From the NCBI GenBank assembly GCA_026182355.1, contig JAPFBL010000035.1, positions 2,547,501 to 2,611,500 of the forward strand: a stretch of 64,000 bases of DNA, written 5' to 3'. Below the pieces are notes generated by a model, which saw nothing but the letters and a program-made list of their open reading frames with translations, was not told where the DNA came from and ran no database searches. Positions 58,501 to 62,199 of this stretch are shown here, one piece after another; the first letter of the stretch is position 1; each line of letters opens with the position of its first letter. The translations under genes were made by a program, and so were the position numbers. Origin of the DNA: Hermatobates lingyangjiaoensis. Its lineage: Eukaryota; Arthropoda; Insecta; Hemiptera; Hermatobatidae.

Positions 58501-60306
58501 CAAAACAACTATTTCTCATTAATTCTCAGTTGATTCTTGAAGGCTTCATTGCTCATGGATGTAACATTAAACTGAGATTCCTAAATGCTGACACACCTCT
58601 ACTGTGCCACTAGAAGTTAAATGAACCAAATCATTCAAAGAAAAACAAGTCTGTATTCAGTTGGAGTAGAATTTTTCATTAACAGGTATTTAAAATTCCA
58701 CAGGCACCAGGGTAGCTCTAAAGTGAATCTAGCTACCTTCACAATATATTGACCTGCTAAAGTGATTTCTTATTCCATTTCAACAGCCCAACCATATAGC
58801 ACACTACCTCTTTTTAAGTCCAATCTAACATAAACTCCATTTTAACCTTGACTTATATTTAAAAAAAAACTGTTATTGTATGCACTCAACTCAACTAGTA
58901 AGTCTATTTCTTTCAGAATTAATTAACAATCAATTTAATTAATTTTACTTTACTATCAGTAAAGTATGGTAATCATGACAACATTTTAATTCGAGATTTT
59001 AACAAGTTTACATGTTTAGAGGACTCTAAAGTCCATTTCATTCAATTTTTTATGCCTGAGAGTGTGAGTGTGCGTGTGTGTATTGGATGGGTGGGTGAGT
59101 GTGAATCTAACTATTTATGAGTACACTACAGTTGTATAATACACATCTGTATTGGTGAATTTAATAAATGAAATTTATATTTAACCAAAACTAGGAATCT
59201 ATAGTGTAGGTAGATTGCTTTCAGATATTCATTTTATAATTTCAAAGTCAATTTTTACGCCAAAATATAATTGTAGACAATATTTCTTTTTTCTCCTAAA
59301 CTGCTAACACTTAGAACGTTGAAACTTTGGGAATATTATGAAGCTTACAAAATCTATATCATAAACGAAGCTCAGATTTTTCAAACATAAAAGAGGTATA
59401 TTATATTGTTTTATATTGTAATAAAATTATTGACTTATGATTTATTTTGAAACCTTGTGGACCGTAAACTGTAACTGTATCAATGAAAACTACTTGATGG
59501 AACGTAATGAAGCTATACCCAAACATAGCATCTTCTGAGGGCGTTTAAATGCTTTCAACTTGAAGTCACATGGACGAAAAGAAACGTTATGGTACATTTA
59601 ATAACTTCAGAAAAATGAGTTTATGCTTAACGGATAAATATAGAACAATAAAATGTTATCAAAAAAATGAACCTAAATTTAGTAGACATTACAAAAAAAT
59701 TTCTATGAATTGCAATTATCACAAAAGGCAATACCACATAAAAACTGAAAACTCATCTTAGAATAAAGGAGAACCTGCTGTGTTTGTTCGGTTTGTTTAC
59801 AATGACTTAGAAATTTTCTACAATGAAGAAGGTGTTCAGCCGTCGATCCTAGACTTGTACGATGTCAGGTACTTGTTAAAGATCTCTACTCTAAATACAC
59901 TTGAACTATGCAAAATGCAGGACTCCCAATGTAAAATTTCGTATCACAAAGAGCCAATCTTTGATCTATATAACCTAACCTTAATTAAATTAAAACAAAC
60001 AAGAATTTATTTCATTTCATTTTTCTATTCAATAAACATAAAATTTATGAAGCAGTATGAATAATTGACAACATAATATTTCAAAAAATAATAACAAGAG
60101 TTGAGATATAATGTGCAACATTTTGAAGAGGCTTTACCAGTAAAAGTGGAGCTGGTGAAGATTCGAACGATCTTGGAGCTGACTGGAGGCAGACTTTCCA
60201 AAGAGCCGGCAAACACCAAGTCCACCGTCCTGTCGTCCATTCCTGCCAAACAGTCAAAGTCCTTCATCAAGCATCCCCTCAAGTCGGCAACACTCCATTT
60301 TATCAT
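469..60306 (-). CDS. NWD2: NACHT and WD-repeat domain protein, N-terminal ~731 codons (12 exons; 3' part off window)
   Basis: Multi-exon gene: 60138-60306, 58205-58293, 43811-43927, 33265-33468, 31532-31676, 25442-25667, 23089-23287, 21194-21436, 15748-15948, 11709-11852, 5374-5584, 469-713. Seen: the joined peptide reads as leader, DUF4062-like domain (IFTSSTFT then [20 protein letters not shown]), linker, NACHT P-loop (GEGGCGKTS, about residue 411), Walker B-like [11 protein letters not shown] (about 500) and conserved post-NACHT helices. Known: NWD proteins are cytosolic STAND NTPases in which NTP binding controls oligomerisation and C-terminal WD repeats act as sensor or scaffold; their exact role in insects is not known to me. 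Inferred: the WD repeats are encoded left of position 1. NWD2 versus NWD1 cannot be separated here; the symbol reflects resemblance to insect proteins annotated as NWD2. Lineage identification is from memory of the family, not a search. The exon 10-11 junction does not close in frame with the obvious sites. Confidence 0.85.
1373..1667 (-). repeat. tRNA-derived SINE, degenerate copy
   Basis: On the minus strand it starts with a tRNA-like head (GGGTAGCCCAGTGACATGCG with a B-box-like GGTTTGATTC nearby) and runs through the shared body (TGAATAAAT, GTACGCTAAT, AGTTAAAC) to 1373. More diverged than other copies; the tail is not clear. Confidence 0.65.
2990..3190. repeat. Diverged repeat of unknown family, copy 1
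   Basis: Aligns by eye with 13310-13510: GTTGAACAATTTGTA, TTCTGAACAGATTGGACTTT, GAGATCTTGGTGAATGATTT. Both copies are in the same orientation. No ends defined. Confidence 0.4.
4366..4680 (+). repeat. tRNA-derived SINE, degenerate copy
   Basis: B box GGTTCAATACC at about 4435-4445 after GGTAGATCCGG, then the body (CAGTCTGTACGATTGATGTC, ACACTTGACTTGTGCAAAAT, GGACTCCCAATGTAGAA) and a tail GCAATCTAGCCTAAGC. The A-box region is disrupted. Confidence 0.75.
5374..5584 (-). CDS. NWD-type gene, coding exon 11
   Basis: Reads [40 protein letters not shown] and [16 protein letters not shown], a conserved helical region after the NACHT core. Donor AGCAG/GTAGAG leaves phase 0. The visible acceptor GTTGTAG/GATGTGG leaves one unmatched base before an extra MetTrpMet reading. 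A purine-rich AG at 5611-5612 would restore the frame and add ten residues ([10 protein letters not shown]). The 5' boundary is uncertain; the core of the exon is secure. Confidence 0.82.
9536..9586. repeat. (TA)n microsatellite
   Basis: About 25 TA units; other long TA runs at 10652-10684, 18254-18300, 46954-46975 and 49511-49542 lie at PLE-type ends, while this one has no recognisable PLE motif beside it. Confidence 0.95.
9651..9932 (-). repeat. tRNA-derived SINE copy
   Basis: Nearly full-length minus copy. The tail GGTCAGGTTAGGTTGAGG is at the left; the head at the right reads, on the minus strand, GGTTAGCCCAGTGGCAACGT (A box) and GGGGTTCAATACCCACTC (B box). Body motifs match the other copies. 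Confidence 0.85.
10467..10613. repeat. Perfect palindrome, 73-bp arms, PLE-end sequence
   Basis: Arms 10467-10539 and 10541-10613 are exact reverse complements around one base (10540). The right arm carries ACGGTCGAAATATTG and AAGTGAGTC, the 3' half of the PLE hammerhead-like motif seen at 46.9 and 29.2 kb. Unique sequence and a (TA)n run (10652-10684) follow on the right. The perfect identity implies recent origin. Confidence 0.95.
10690..11475. repeat. Three copies of a PLE-like terminus in inverted/direct array
   Basis: Copy 1 (10741-10820, minus) and copy 2 (11235-11312, plus) are inverted repeats with few differences; copy 3 (about 11340-11475, minus) repeats the unit containing copy 1. 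All carry ACCGAAACGTTGGC (or a decayed form) preceded by a short stem GGTTTTAAATAAAACC. This is a stem II plus GAAAC arrangement of hammerhead type. The spacer between copies 1 and 2 is shared with about 49890-50040. Confidence 0.75.
11709..11852 (-). CDS. NWD-type gene, coding exon 10
   Basis: 144 nt, 48 codons: [34 protein letters not shown], then [12 protein letters not shown]. The start VIIS is the sensor strand that follows Walker B in STAND NTPases. Acceptor ATGTTTAG/GTAATT. The assumed donor, CAA/GTATTA, is weak and leaves phase 0, which does not match the visible acceptor of exon 11. The left boundary is therefore less certain than for the other exons. Confidence 0.8.
12005..12047. 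repeat. Short hairpin
   Basis: ATGCTTCCTT (12005-12014) pairs with AAGGAAGCAT (12038-12047); inner GAGGT/ACCTC also pairs. Too short for a typical miRNA precursor. Confidence 0.6.
13000..13510. repeat. GC-richer patch and diverged repeat, copy 2
   Basis: 13080-13300 is the GC-richest stretch for several kilobases (GCGACCCGCCTCCGCGAGGT, CATGAGCGGGCTCGGTCGCA). It runs into 13310-13510, which resembles 2990-3190 (GTGAACAAAGAGGACTTCAA, GATCTCAATTAATGATT). Probably an unrecognised mobile element; no open frame. Confidence 0.4.
13850..14053 (+). mobile_element. Helitron-like 3' end, second family
   Basis: Ends GGCGAAGTTCGCCGGGTCAG then CTAG followed by T at 14054. The hairpin GGCGAAGTTCGCC a few bases before a CTAG end is the Helitron 3' architecture. 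The internal part (13855-13895, GAGTTTAGGCCACTCCAGAT) is shared with repeats at 1850, 29490 and 35560. The 5' end was not found. Confidence 0.6.
14290..14510 (-). pseudogene. Possible non-LTR retrotransposon RNase H-tail remnant
   Basis: Minus-strand peptide [20 protein letters not shown] followed by ADDRSCRI. It resembles the tail of Jockey/R1-type ORF2, where LTGHCxLxxHLxxMG then DxxCRxC occurs. The Cys/His pattern is incomplete and no upstream RT domain is seen, so the call is weak. Confidence 0.3.
15151..15425 (+). repeat. tRNA-derived SINE copy, 5' truncated
   Basis: Begins within the head (CTCTAAACTGGTAGATCCAG, B box GGTTCAATACC) and runs through TGTACGATATCAGATACTC and ACACTTGAGTTAGG to the tail ACTTAACCTAACAT. 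Confidence 0.8.
15748..15948 (-). CDS. NWD-type gene, coding exon 9 (NACHT Walker B)
   Basis: 201 nt, 67 codons. [20 protein letters not shown] precedes [19 protein letters not shown], a Walker B-like strand in which LDSVDQL supplies the Mg2+-coordinating and catalytic acidic residues. It ends [12 protein letters not shown]. Acceptor GATTGAAG/CTTTGC has an unusually poor polypyrimidine run; donor CCAAG/GTAAAC. Both joins keep the frame. Confidence 0.9.
16475..16597. repeat. 33-bp direct repeat pair
   Basis: GTTTACCTGTCATTAATGAT... at 16475-16507 and GTTTACCTGTCGTTAATGAT... at 16565-16597, 90 bp apart, with a few substitutions. Function unknown. Confidence 0.7.
17304..17626 (-). repeat. tRNA-derived SINE, full length with exact target-site duplication
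   Basis: 323 bp. On the minus strand it begins GGGGTCAGGCTAGCTCAGTG, with A box TAGCTCAGTGG and B box GGTTCGATCTC, and ends CAACCTAACCTAACC. An exact 14-bp duplication TTATATAGTTACTA flanks it (17290-17303 and 17627-17640). This is the best reference copy of the family here and its state suggests recent retroposition. The machinery (a partner LINE) is not visible in the window. Confidence 0.95.
18096..18215. repeat. Palindrome, 58-bp arms
   Basis: Arms 18096-18153 and 18158-18215 differ at one base; spacer GATT. Left of it (18005-18060) is a plus-strand PLE-end motif (CTGAAGA, then CCCGAAATGACC); right of it are a (TA)n run (18254-18300) and a minus-strand PLE end (GACTCACTTCAATATTTCGA, about 18334-18353). 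Confidence 0.93.
19535..19625 (-). repeat. SINE fragment
   Basis: Minus-strand body fragment only: the segment ACGAGTATCTGACATCTTAC followed by ACTCGGAACCGGCAAC corresponds to the conserved central body of the family. No head or tail. Confidence 0.5.
19790..20400. repeat. Degenerate minisatellite, ~26-28-bp unit
   Basis: Many diverged copies of a unit around ACTTGAGGTTCTGAAATAGA followed by TNATCTTT. About 20 units can be followed, with variation in length and sequence. Reading frames through it are not conserved. Confidence 0.8.
20815..20996 (+). repeat. tRNA-derived SINE, 5' truncated
   Basis: Contains the 3' half: GAATAAATCTGAGTACGTC, TAATGTAGAATATTCATTGT, GTGATATCACAAAGG and tail CTGCAACCTAACCTAACC-like sequence. 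Confidence 0.75.
21194..21436 (-). CDS. NWD-type gene, coding exon 8 (NACHT Walker A)
   Basis: 243 nt, 81 codons, phase 0 at both ends. [18 protein letters not shown] is followed by [20 protein letters not shown], a GxxGxGKTS Walker A P-loop that binds the NTP phosphates and Mg2+. [19 protein letters not shown] follows, the RFLGTTP motif typical of NWD NACHT domains. Acceptor GTATTACAG/GTGTTC, donor CAACAG/GTAAAG. All P-loop residues are present. Confidence 0.92.
21437..23088 (-). other. Intron 7
   Basis: 1.65 kb. Its centre (about 21990-22190) is a long inverted repeat with a minus-strand hammerhead-like core. A CGAAATGTTGGC-type PLE motif lies near 22915-22930. No coding potential. Confidence 0.6.
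21990..22190. repeat. Inverted repeat with hammerhead-like core
   Basis: Segments around 22031-22066 and 22113-22155 are inverted copies (CTAAGCTGGGAA against TTCCCAGCTTAG, extending to GTTCTT against AAGAAC). On the minus strand the left part reads CTGAAGA, a stem AACA...TGTT, then GAAATC, a hammerhead-like arrangement. Confidence 0.75.
23089..23287 (-). CDS. NWD-type gene, coding exon 7
   Basis: 199 nt: one base completing Lys, then 66 codons, [20 protein letters not shown] to [10 protein letters not shown]. Acceptor GTTTTTAG/GTATAC, donor GTCAAG/GTACGT. The stretch [20 protein letters not shown] is amphipathic helix. It reads directly into exon 8 as [14 protein letters not shown], the usual lead-in to a STAND P-loop. 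Confidence 0.86.
23698..23800 (-). repeat. SINE 3' fragment
   Basis: Left end GGTTTGGTTAGGCTGCAGTG matches the reverse complement of the SINE tail; then GATGGCCCTTTCTGATACCA. Breaks off into a short tandem repeat (TTGGGAGTTCTAAATTCTGA type). Confidence 0.7.
24040..24277 (+). repeat. tRNA-derived SINE copy
   Basis: Plus copy with B box GGTTCAATACG, the downstream ACACTTGAGTTAGACAAAAT and ACTCCCAATGTAGAATATTC, and tail CCACTGCAACCTAATAT. The central body is deleted. Confidence 0.75.
25230..25290 (+). ncRNA. Hammerhead-like motif, degenerate
   Basis: CTGATGA at 25242-25248, stem GACTC/GAGTT, then extra bases and GCGAAATATTG (25269-25279). Same family as 46.87 kb, with a longer region between stem II and GAAA. 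Confidence 0.4.
25442..25667 (-). CDS. NWD-type gene, coding exon 6
   Basis: 226 nt. It completes Val and encodes [20 protein letters not shown] through LAHLRDERL to ETSNFQ, then two bases of a Lys codon. Acceptor CTATTATAG/TGACTG, donor CAGAA/GTAAGT (strong). The segment is predicted mixed alpha/beta linker between DUF4062 and NACHT; no recognised active site. Confidence 0.86.
27161..27268. repeat. (TG)n microsatellite
   Basis: About 54 TG dinucleotides with very few interruptions (TATG at 27242). The Cys-Val and Thr-His peptides predicted across it are artefacts of the repeat. Confidence 0.97.
27394..27500 (-). mobile_element. Helitron 3' end fragment, same family as 55.2 kb
   Basis: Minus-strand 3' terminus: TTCCGTCAAAGATAGGAA (hairpin) then CGTTTGCTAG at 27394, followed by T. 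Same terminal sequence as the 55.2-kb element. Truncated before the SINE at 27537. Confidence 0.7.
27537..27846 (-). repeat. tRNA-derived SINE copy
   Basis: Near full-length minus copy: body GAGAACCTGACATTGTACAG at 27680, head reverse complement CTACTGTGCTAACCTGACTC at the right. Flanks GAACAAAATAG and GAACAAATATATAG look like an imperfect target-site duplication. Confidence 0.82.
28085..28215 (-). repeat. SINE fragment, degenerate
   Basis: Minus-strand body fragment: TTTGCTTAACTGTAGATAAT, GATTACCCGACATTGTACCA and CCTCTGAGAGACTAATTAAG align with the central body of intact copies. Confidence 0.45.
28890..29290 (+). mobile_element. Penelope-like 3' end fragment
   Basis: C-rich, GC-richer plus-strand stretch ending in TTGATGACGACGGTTGTCGA, then AATATTGAAGTGAGTTC (29226-29262). 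It matches the 46.87-kb motif, with the first core base changed. No coding block recognised. Confidence 0.55.
29484..29940 (-). repeat. Dispersed repeat, family with CACTCCAGATTTT end
   Basis: Shares with 35552-36075, in the same orientation, TACTGAACTTTAC, TCATTCCTAG(C/A)GGTAGTACAG, and later CTCCTTCTACATTGAA. The end sequence recurs on the plus strand at 1850 and 13870, where it joins a Helitron-like 3' end. Confidence 0.65.
31532..31676 (-). CDS. NWD-type gene, coding exon 5
   Basis: 145 nt, 48 codons plus one base: [20 protein letters not shown], then [16 protein letters not shown] and ENMHNYFMS. Acceptor TGATTTCAG/AGGATC, donor TCTG/GTAAAT. The leftover G joins TG of exon 6 to give Val, so the protein reads HNYFMSVTEREV, a well-conserved linker junction of NWD proteins. 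No catalytic motif; helical linker ahead of the NACHT module. Confidence 0.86.
31677..33264 (-). other. Intron 4
   Basis: 1.6 kb, AT-rich. A CGAAACGTTGGC motif of PLE-end type lies near 32918. No open frame or tandem repeat worth calling. Confidence 0.6.
33265..33468 (-). CDS. NWD-type gene, coding exon 4
   Basis: 204 nt, 68 codons, phase 0 at both ends. It begins [16 protein letters not shown], completing the DUF4062-like domain, then a helical stretch ([18 protein letters not shown]) and [11 protein letters not shown], ending ILINFNNK. Acceptor GTTGCAG/GTGTTC; donor AACAAA/GTATGC. Joining to exon 5 gives FNNKRIPKL without a frame break. Confidence 0.87.
35280..35492 (+). repeat. tRNA-derived SINE, 5' truncated
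   Basis: Plus copy from GAGCATGTCATCCTTCGGAG through AGCCTGTAAGATGTCAGGTA and CATGAGTTGTGCAACC to tail TGCACTCTGAACTAACATAA. Confidence 0.75.
35552..36075 (-). repeat. Dispersed repeat, second copy
   Basis: Co-linear with 29484-29940: GCACTGAACTTTACTATAAG, TCATTCCTAGAGGTAGTACA, TATCACACCACTGGTGCATA, ATGGCTTTTGTTCC and GACCTCCTTCTACATTGAAT. No coding part. Confidence 0.65.
36535..36770. repeat. Dispersed repeat with CA microsatellite and AAAGTA-rich end
   Basis: CACCCACCTACCGACACGCA, then (CA)n (36617-36649), then CCTCAAAACATGT, CCGTCAAAATTTCAAGATCG and the palindromic TTTACTTATAGTAAAGTAAA. Related copies: about 8430-8500, 46130-46290 and (reverse) 58940-59115. All share the order microsatellite, CTCAAAACATG, CGATTTTT, TAGTAAAG. 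Confidence 0.6.
37990..38392 (-). mobile_element. Helitron 5' fragment, same family as 55.2 kb
   Basis: Shares with 55900-56363, in the same orientation, the segments TTAGACATACACAAACC, TATGTCTTATGGTGGCTGAG, GACAAACCGACAAACC, AAGGGTGGATTCGGTTTCT and ACTTGAAATGAGTCAGTTCT. The left boundary is gradual. No coding part is present. Confidence 0.75.
38625..38731. repeat. Inverted repeat, ~32-bp arms
   Basis: GTGTTATAACTACCCAACCG at 38625 is mirrored by CGGTTGGGTGACTATAACAC ending at 38731, with few mismatches over about 32 bp each. Spacer about 43 bp. It touches the SINE at 38735. Possibly a MITE or a PLE-type palindrome. Confidence 0.7.
38735..39057 (-). repeat. tRNA-derived SINE copy
   Basis: Near full-length minus copy. 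Left end GGTTGGGTTAGAATG (tail complement); right end, read on the minus strand, GGGGCCAGGTTAGCTCAATG then B box GGTTCAATATC. It lies directly beside an inverted repeat (38625-38731). Confidence 0.83.
40218..42328 (-). mobile_element. hAT-family DNA transposon, decayed, nested in SINE
   Basis: 2111 bp. Left terminus CAGTGATTATCAAACTT and right terminus (reverse complement) CAGTCTTTCTCAAAGTG are imperfect hAT-type inverted repeats; the flanks are exact 8-bp duplications, the size used by hAT transposases. The left subterminal ACTGCCCCCTTTGAAAATC and AGCGCCCCCCATTTG patterns are typical of this group. The transposase remnant is on the minus strand. The right terminus is more diverged than the left. 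Confidence 0.92.
40690..41360 (-). pseudogene. hAT transposase remnant
   Basis: Minus-strand fragments of a hAT transposase of the type found in ZBED5/GTF2IRD2-like proteins. Seen: [20 protein letters not shown] (about 41345-41280), then [18 protein letters not shown] residues, and nearer the C-terminus [20 protein letters not shown] followed by [19 protein letters not shown] (about 40860-40740). Frameshifts and stops separate the pieces, so it cannot be active. The order of the pieces matches the family. Confidence 0.8.
42711..43049 (+). repeat. tRNA-derived SINE, full length with exact target-site duplication
   Basis: Head GGCCAAAGTAGCCCAATGGT (A box) and B box GGTTCAAGACC, full body, tail TTGCAACCTAACATAACC. 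An exact 11-bp duplication CTACCCAAGTT flanks it (42700-42710; 43050-43060). An internal T-rich tract (about 42949-42972) replaces the usual spacing and may be a private expansion. Confidence 0.93.
43811..43927 (-). CDS. NWD-type gene, coding exon 3 (DUF4062 core)
   Basis: 117 nt, exactly 39 codons, phase 0 at both ends. It starts [20 protein letters not shown] and ends RLSMGPNFV. The DxRWGV motif and the following acidic stretch are the signature of the DUF4062 part of NWD proteins. Acceptor CTGTTTCAG/GTGG, donor TTTGTC/GTCAGT. A hAT-like transposon ends only about 60 bp upstream of the acceptor, so the branch-point region abuts or overlaps foreign DNA. Confidence 0.88.
43987..44653. mobile_element. 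hAT-like element next to exon 3
   Basis: Right end, read inward, CAGTGGTGGGATTAAAAT; left end AGGTGGTGGGAAGCAGCC. Both ends then carry CCGGTTCG motifs (44002-44032 and 44573-44601), as in a known hAT group. Internal plus-strand codons give [34 protein letters not shown] and [17 protein letters not shown], resembling an N- or mid-transposase segment with stops. No matching 8-bp duplication was found, so the copy is old or end-damaged. Confidence 0.6.
46867..46908 (+). ncRNA. Hammerhead-ribozyme-like motif in PLE end
   Basis: Core CTGATGA (46875-46881), stem CGAC/GTCG around GATG, then AAATAT with a self-complementary ATAT, C, and GATGTG, which pairs with CACCTC upstream at five of six positions. 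The full CGAC/GTCG pairing would use the G needed for GAAA, so activity is doubtful. A (TA)n run (46954-46975) ends the element. Confidence 0.5.
47888..48085. repeat. Degenerate tandem repeat, ~33-37-bp unit
   Basis: About five to six diverged units around ACTAATTTAGCTAGTTTTAG followed by CCAGAGTACTAAA. Ends in CTAAAGTCCTCTCCGGCC at 48080. Confidence 0.75.
49164..49363. repeat. Palindrome, ~94-bp arms, containing hammerhead
   Basis: Arms about 49164-49257 and 49270-49363 with four mismatches, all transitions (for example G/A at the core). Spacer about 12 bp. Within 150 bp to the right is a (TA)n run (49511-49542). Both arms contain the hammerhead motif in opposite orientation. Confidence 0.93.
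49284..49326 (+). ncRNA. Candidate hammerhead ribozyme (PLE type), core intact
   Basis: Parts seen in order: stem I GACT (49284-49287), core CTGACGA (49288-49294), an extra A, stem II GACCG with CGGTT (49296-49300; 49308-49312), GAAA (49313-49316), self-complementary AGATCT (49316-49321) as a minimal stem III, T at the cleavage position, and GGTC (49323-49326) pairing back with GACT. Known: PLEs carry short-stem-III hammerheads that may act as dimers. The extra A after the core is non-standard. The mirror copy at 49201-49243 has CCGACGA, a core mutation. Confidence 0.6.
49890..50160 (+). repeat. PLE-like terminus with short tandem duplication
   Basis: Shares GTGTTGAGGTTA, CTAGTCGAAGGTTTTG and ACCGAAACGTCGGCAACGAG with 10980-11312. 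The segment starting CCTACAAAATTGACCAAAAC is duplicated in tandem (about 50090-50160, unit ~36 bp). Confidence 0.7.
51766..51873. repeat. Palindrome, ~45-bp imperfect arms, PLE end
   Basis: Left arm AAAAAGAAGGTAGTACACAG and on to GGAATAACTCACTT; right arm AATGAGTTATTCC to CCCCTTCTTTTTGAA. The centre carries ATTTCGACAAG, the same motif (CGAAAT and AGTGAGT on the complement) as in the 10.5- and 46.9-kb copies. Confidence 0.8.
52885..53100 (+). pseudogene. Penelope-like element GIY-YIG endonuclease remnant
   Basis: Plus-strand peptide [20 protein letters not shown] then [20 protein letters not shown] and [10 protein letters not shown]. It matches the second half of PLE GIY-YIG nucleases (an RxxxHR block, PVAxHxNxxGHxFxxC, then an E-containing helix). 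The GIY and YIG residues upstream are not readable. About 500 bp downstream a hammerhead-like core (53615) and (TA)n follow, the order expected for a PLE. Confidence 0.72.
53145..53245. repeat. Tandem duplication of a TA-flanked unit
   Basis: The segment ATATATCAAATCTGGCATTA then TAGCATATA occurs twice in direct tandem (about 53156-53186 and 53196-53226) with TA runs around each copy. Confidence 0.85.
55175..56363 (-). mobile_element. Helitron rolling-circle transposon remnant
   Basis: 1189 bp. The minus-strand 5' end is TCTATATAAATAAAATAG (56363); the 3' end is TTTGCTAG (55175). The insertion lies between A and T (56364 gives A, 55174 gives T on the minus strand), the Helitron target. A hairpin-like sequence TTCCGTCAAAGACAGG precedes the 3' CTAG by about 10 nt. 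Inside lies a helicase C-terminal remnant. At 1.2 kb it is an internally deleted copy with ends retained. Confidence 0.85.
55335..55564 (-). pseudogene. Helitron helicase (PIF1-like) C-terminal remnant
   Basis: Minus-strand peptide [20 protein letters not shown] followed by [20 protein letters not shown] and QL, then a stop where Tyr is expected, then [11 protein letters not shown]. This matches the conserved Helitron helicase end, in which FAMTINKSQGQ and an LYVACSRV motif occur. Residues of helicase motifs V/VI are changed (TLTKLQGES for TINKSQGQT) and the Tyr codon is TAG, so the copy is dead. Confidence 0.8.
56816..57062 (+). repeat. tRNA-derived SINE copy
   Basis: Head GGTAGCCCAGTGAGTTGCGT, B box GGTTCGATTAT, body AGCCTGTACGATGTCAGGTA; the 3' end is lost after TAGTGTGGCTC. 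Confidence 0.85.
57630..57975 (+). repeat. tRNA-derived SINE copy
   Basis: Plus copy with head ACTCAGTGTCAACGTGCTCG, B box GGTTCAACACC, GTACGATGTCAGCTACTGG, and a long tail of CCTAA-like units (CAACCTAACCCAACCTAACC). Confidence 0.86.
58205..58293 (-). CDS. NWD-type gene, coding exon 2
   Basis: 89 nt. The acceptor is TTTCAG/ATACAACG and the donor CAA/GTTAGT. After the split Asp it encodes [20 protein letters not shown] and on to GLEFQ, the typical continuation of DUF4062 after the SSTFxDT motif. It ends in phase 0. It is short and isolated between introns of 1.8 kb and 14.3 kb. Confidence 0.85.
58294..60137 (-). other. Intron 1
   Basis: 1.84 kb. Contains a copy of the CA/TG-microsatellite repeat family (about 58940-59115) and a 5'-truncated plus-strand SINE (59828-59995). 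Nothing else recognised. Confidence 0.6.
59828..59995 (+). repeat. tRNA-derived SINE, 5' truncated
   Basis: Plus 3' half: GACTTGTACGATGTCAGGTA, ACACTTGAACTATGCAAAAT, ACTCCCAATGTAAAATTTC and a tail TATATAACCTAACC. Confidence 0.78.
60138..60306 (-). CDS. NWD-type gene, coding exon 1 (start codon)
   Basis: 169 nt, 56 codons plus one base. It begins [12 protein letters not shown] and ends with [11 protein letters not shown], the first strand of a DUF4062-like domain. The ATG is the likely true start: an in-frame TAA lies 18 bases upstream and no AG acceptor occurs between it and the ATG, so an upstream exon cannot splice in without including that stop. The donor is ACTG/GTAAAG; the single leftover G joins AT of exon 2 to make Asp. 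Any 5'UTR exon or promoter lies further right and was not identified. Confidence 0.85.
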
Positions 60307-62199
60307 TAATGAGTAGGAAAATTATTATTAAAAAAGAAATTAGTCGTGGATACACTTAACTTAACTGAAAGTACACCCATTATCAGAAATAATGAGCAAT
60401 GAATTCAATTAACTGATATTTTTTAATGCTGGTTTTATTATACTTTTCCTTATTATAATTAAAATACCAAAATACAATACTATATTTTGAATATCGGCTT
60501 CATCAGGTAAATGGATGTAAGCAGCTCCAAATACAAAGGAATCCTTGCTTCAAAATTTACAAAATAGTAATTTTTGAGAATTATTAATCATTATTACCTA
60601 TTAATTATTACTTAAAGAGTTCAGTTTTACCAACAAATTGAAATACAAATAATGAACCAATATTGTACCTTAAAGAAACGAAAATTGATATAAAAAGTTG
60701 ATTAAGAAAACCTGCATCATTGACAGATGACTGTCAAAATTTAAATAAATTCTATCTGTTAATTTAATAAGTAAAAACTACTTATTGTAGTTTTTTTAAT
60801 CTTTTGCTGGTTTAAATTATGTATGCTAGTAAGAAAAATATAGAGCATAAATGGTAGAAAATGAAATTTATAATCAAGTAAGTATTATTAGATTTTATAT
60901 AAAGTCATTTGTTTTAAAATATTCTTTTTACGAATATTTTACAGACAATTCGTTATATATTTCATAGCTTATATTTTATTACGATTTTGAAGTAGAAACG
61001 AGTCATAAAGTTATTTATCTAGTGCTTTTCTAAGATGAAACAAGCGGTACCATTTGGGTTCATTAATAGCGTATTCATAGAGAGTACGACAAACTCGAAC
61101 AGAGAGTCTCAAAAACGTGATTTAGTTTACTTAACATTTTCAATATTTTTTTACATTACTGGCAAAATAATTAGTTTACCGGCAAAATTTGCAAGATGGG
61201 ATCCCGTTGCTTCAAATTAAATGTCATTTGGGCATCCCTATAGTGTGACTGGATGTACAGGTAGACACCTGATATTTAGAATTATTGATATCAAAATGAA
61301 ATAGCCACTTTAGCGGTTAATAAATAAAAACTCATGGAATGCGACTATAACTACTTACTTTACAATGACGTTACTGTCACGTAAAAATTAACAAAGATGA
61401 GGCCTGAAGAAGGGACTGTTTACTGAATGTGACTGCCTTCTCTCAAGGGAAGGCGGCAAAGTCTTAGTCATGGAAACATACAATATTCAGAGCGCAAGTC
61501 TCCTCAACAGGTACCATCTGTTATTGCCAGCATTATGTTTTTTTTTAAATTTCACTCATATTTATTTGCTACTCTCAATAATGTTTTCGGATCCCCAGAA
61601 AATAAAAATGCACTCTGCGAGCCTCCAAGCAGCTCATATTTGGTTACTAAGGACTTGAAATTCACTTCAAATTCAATCAAAAAAGTAAATCCGAATTTCA
61701 TATCTCACTAAACATTATGTATATAGTTATGTATAGGAACTACTAAAATAAAAAATTAACTATAATCAGTCAACAAGCGTCACATAATAGTCTCTCTGTA
61801 CCCTCTCCCAACAACACCCAGAATAATGTTCGCTACCTTTCCCCTCAATCTTTAACTAATAACTAAATCAGAGTTTTAGCTAAACCTCTTTCTTCAGCCT
61901 TGATAATATGCTATACCAAAAGTATAGCTTATCAAAATTTTGGTGATTCTGTAAATGTTTTGTGGATCTTTACAATGGAATCATTTGAAAATTACAAGGC
62001 AATAGATCCGACTGTCCGGTACGAAATGAACACCTCCATTACCAAAATTCAAACATCTCTCTCTTAATGAACTCTCTCCGCTTCCTGCACCATACCCAGT
62101 TAAACTATTTACTACTTCTATTCTAAGTAGAGTTTCTGATCCTGTCTTTATTAACTCTTTAACTCCACGATATTACTTAACTATTTTTGCAAGAAAAGA

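Noticed and set aside
61035..61220. Upstream coding exon of the NWD-type gene
   Set aside because: It is on the plus strand, and the in-frame stop before the ATG excludes upstream coding exons.
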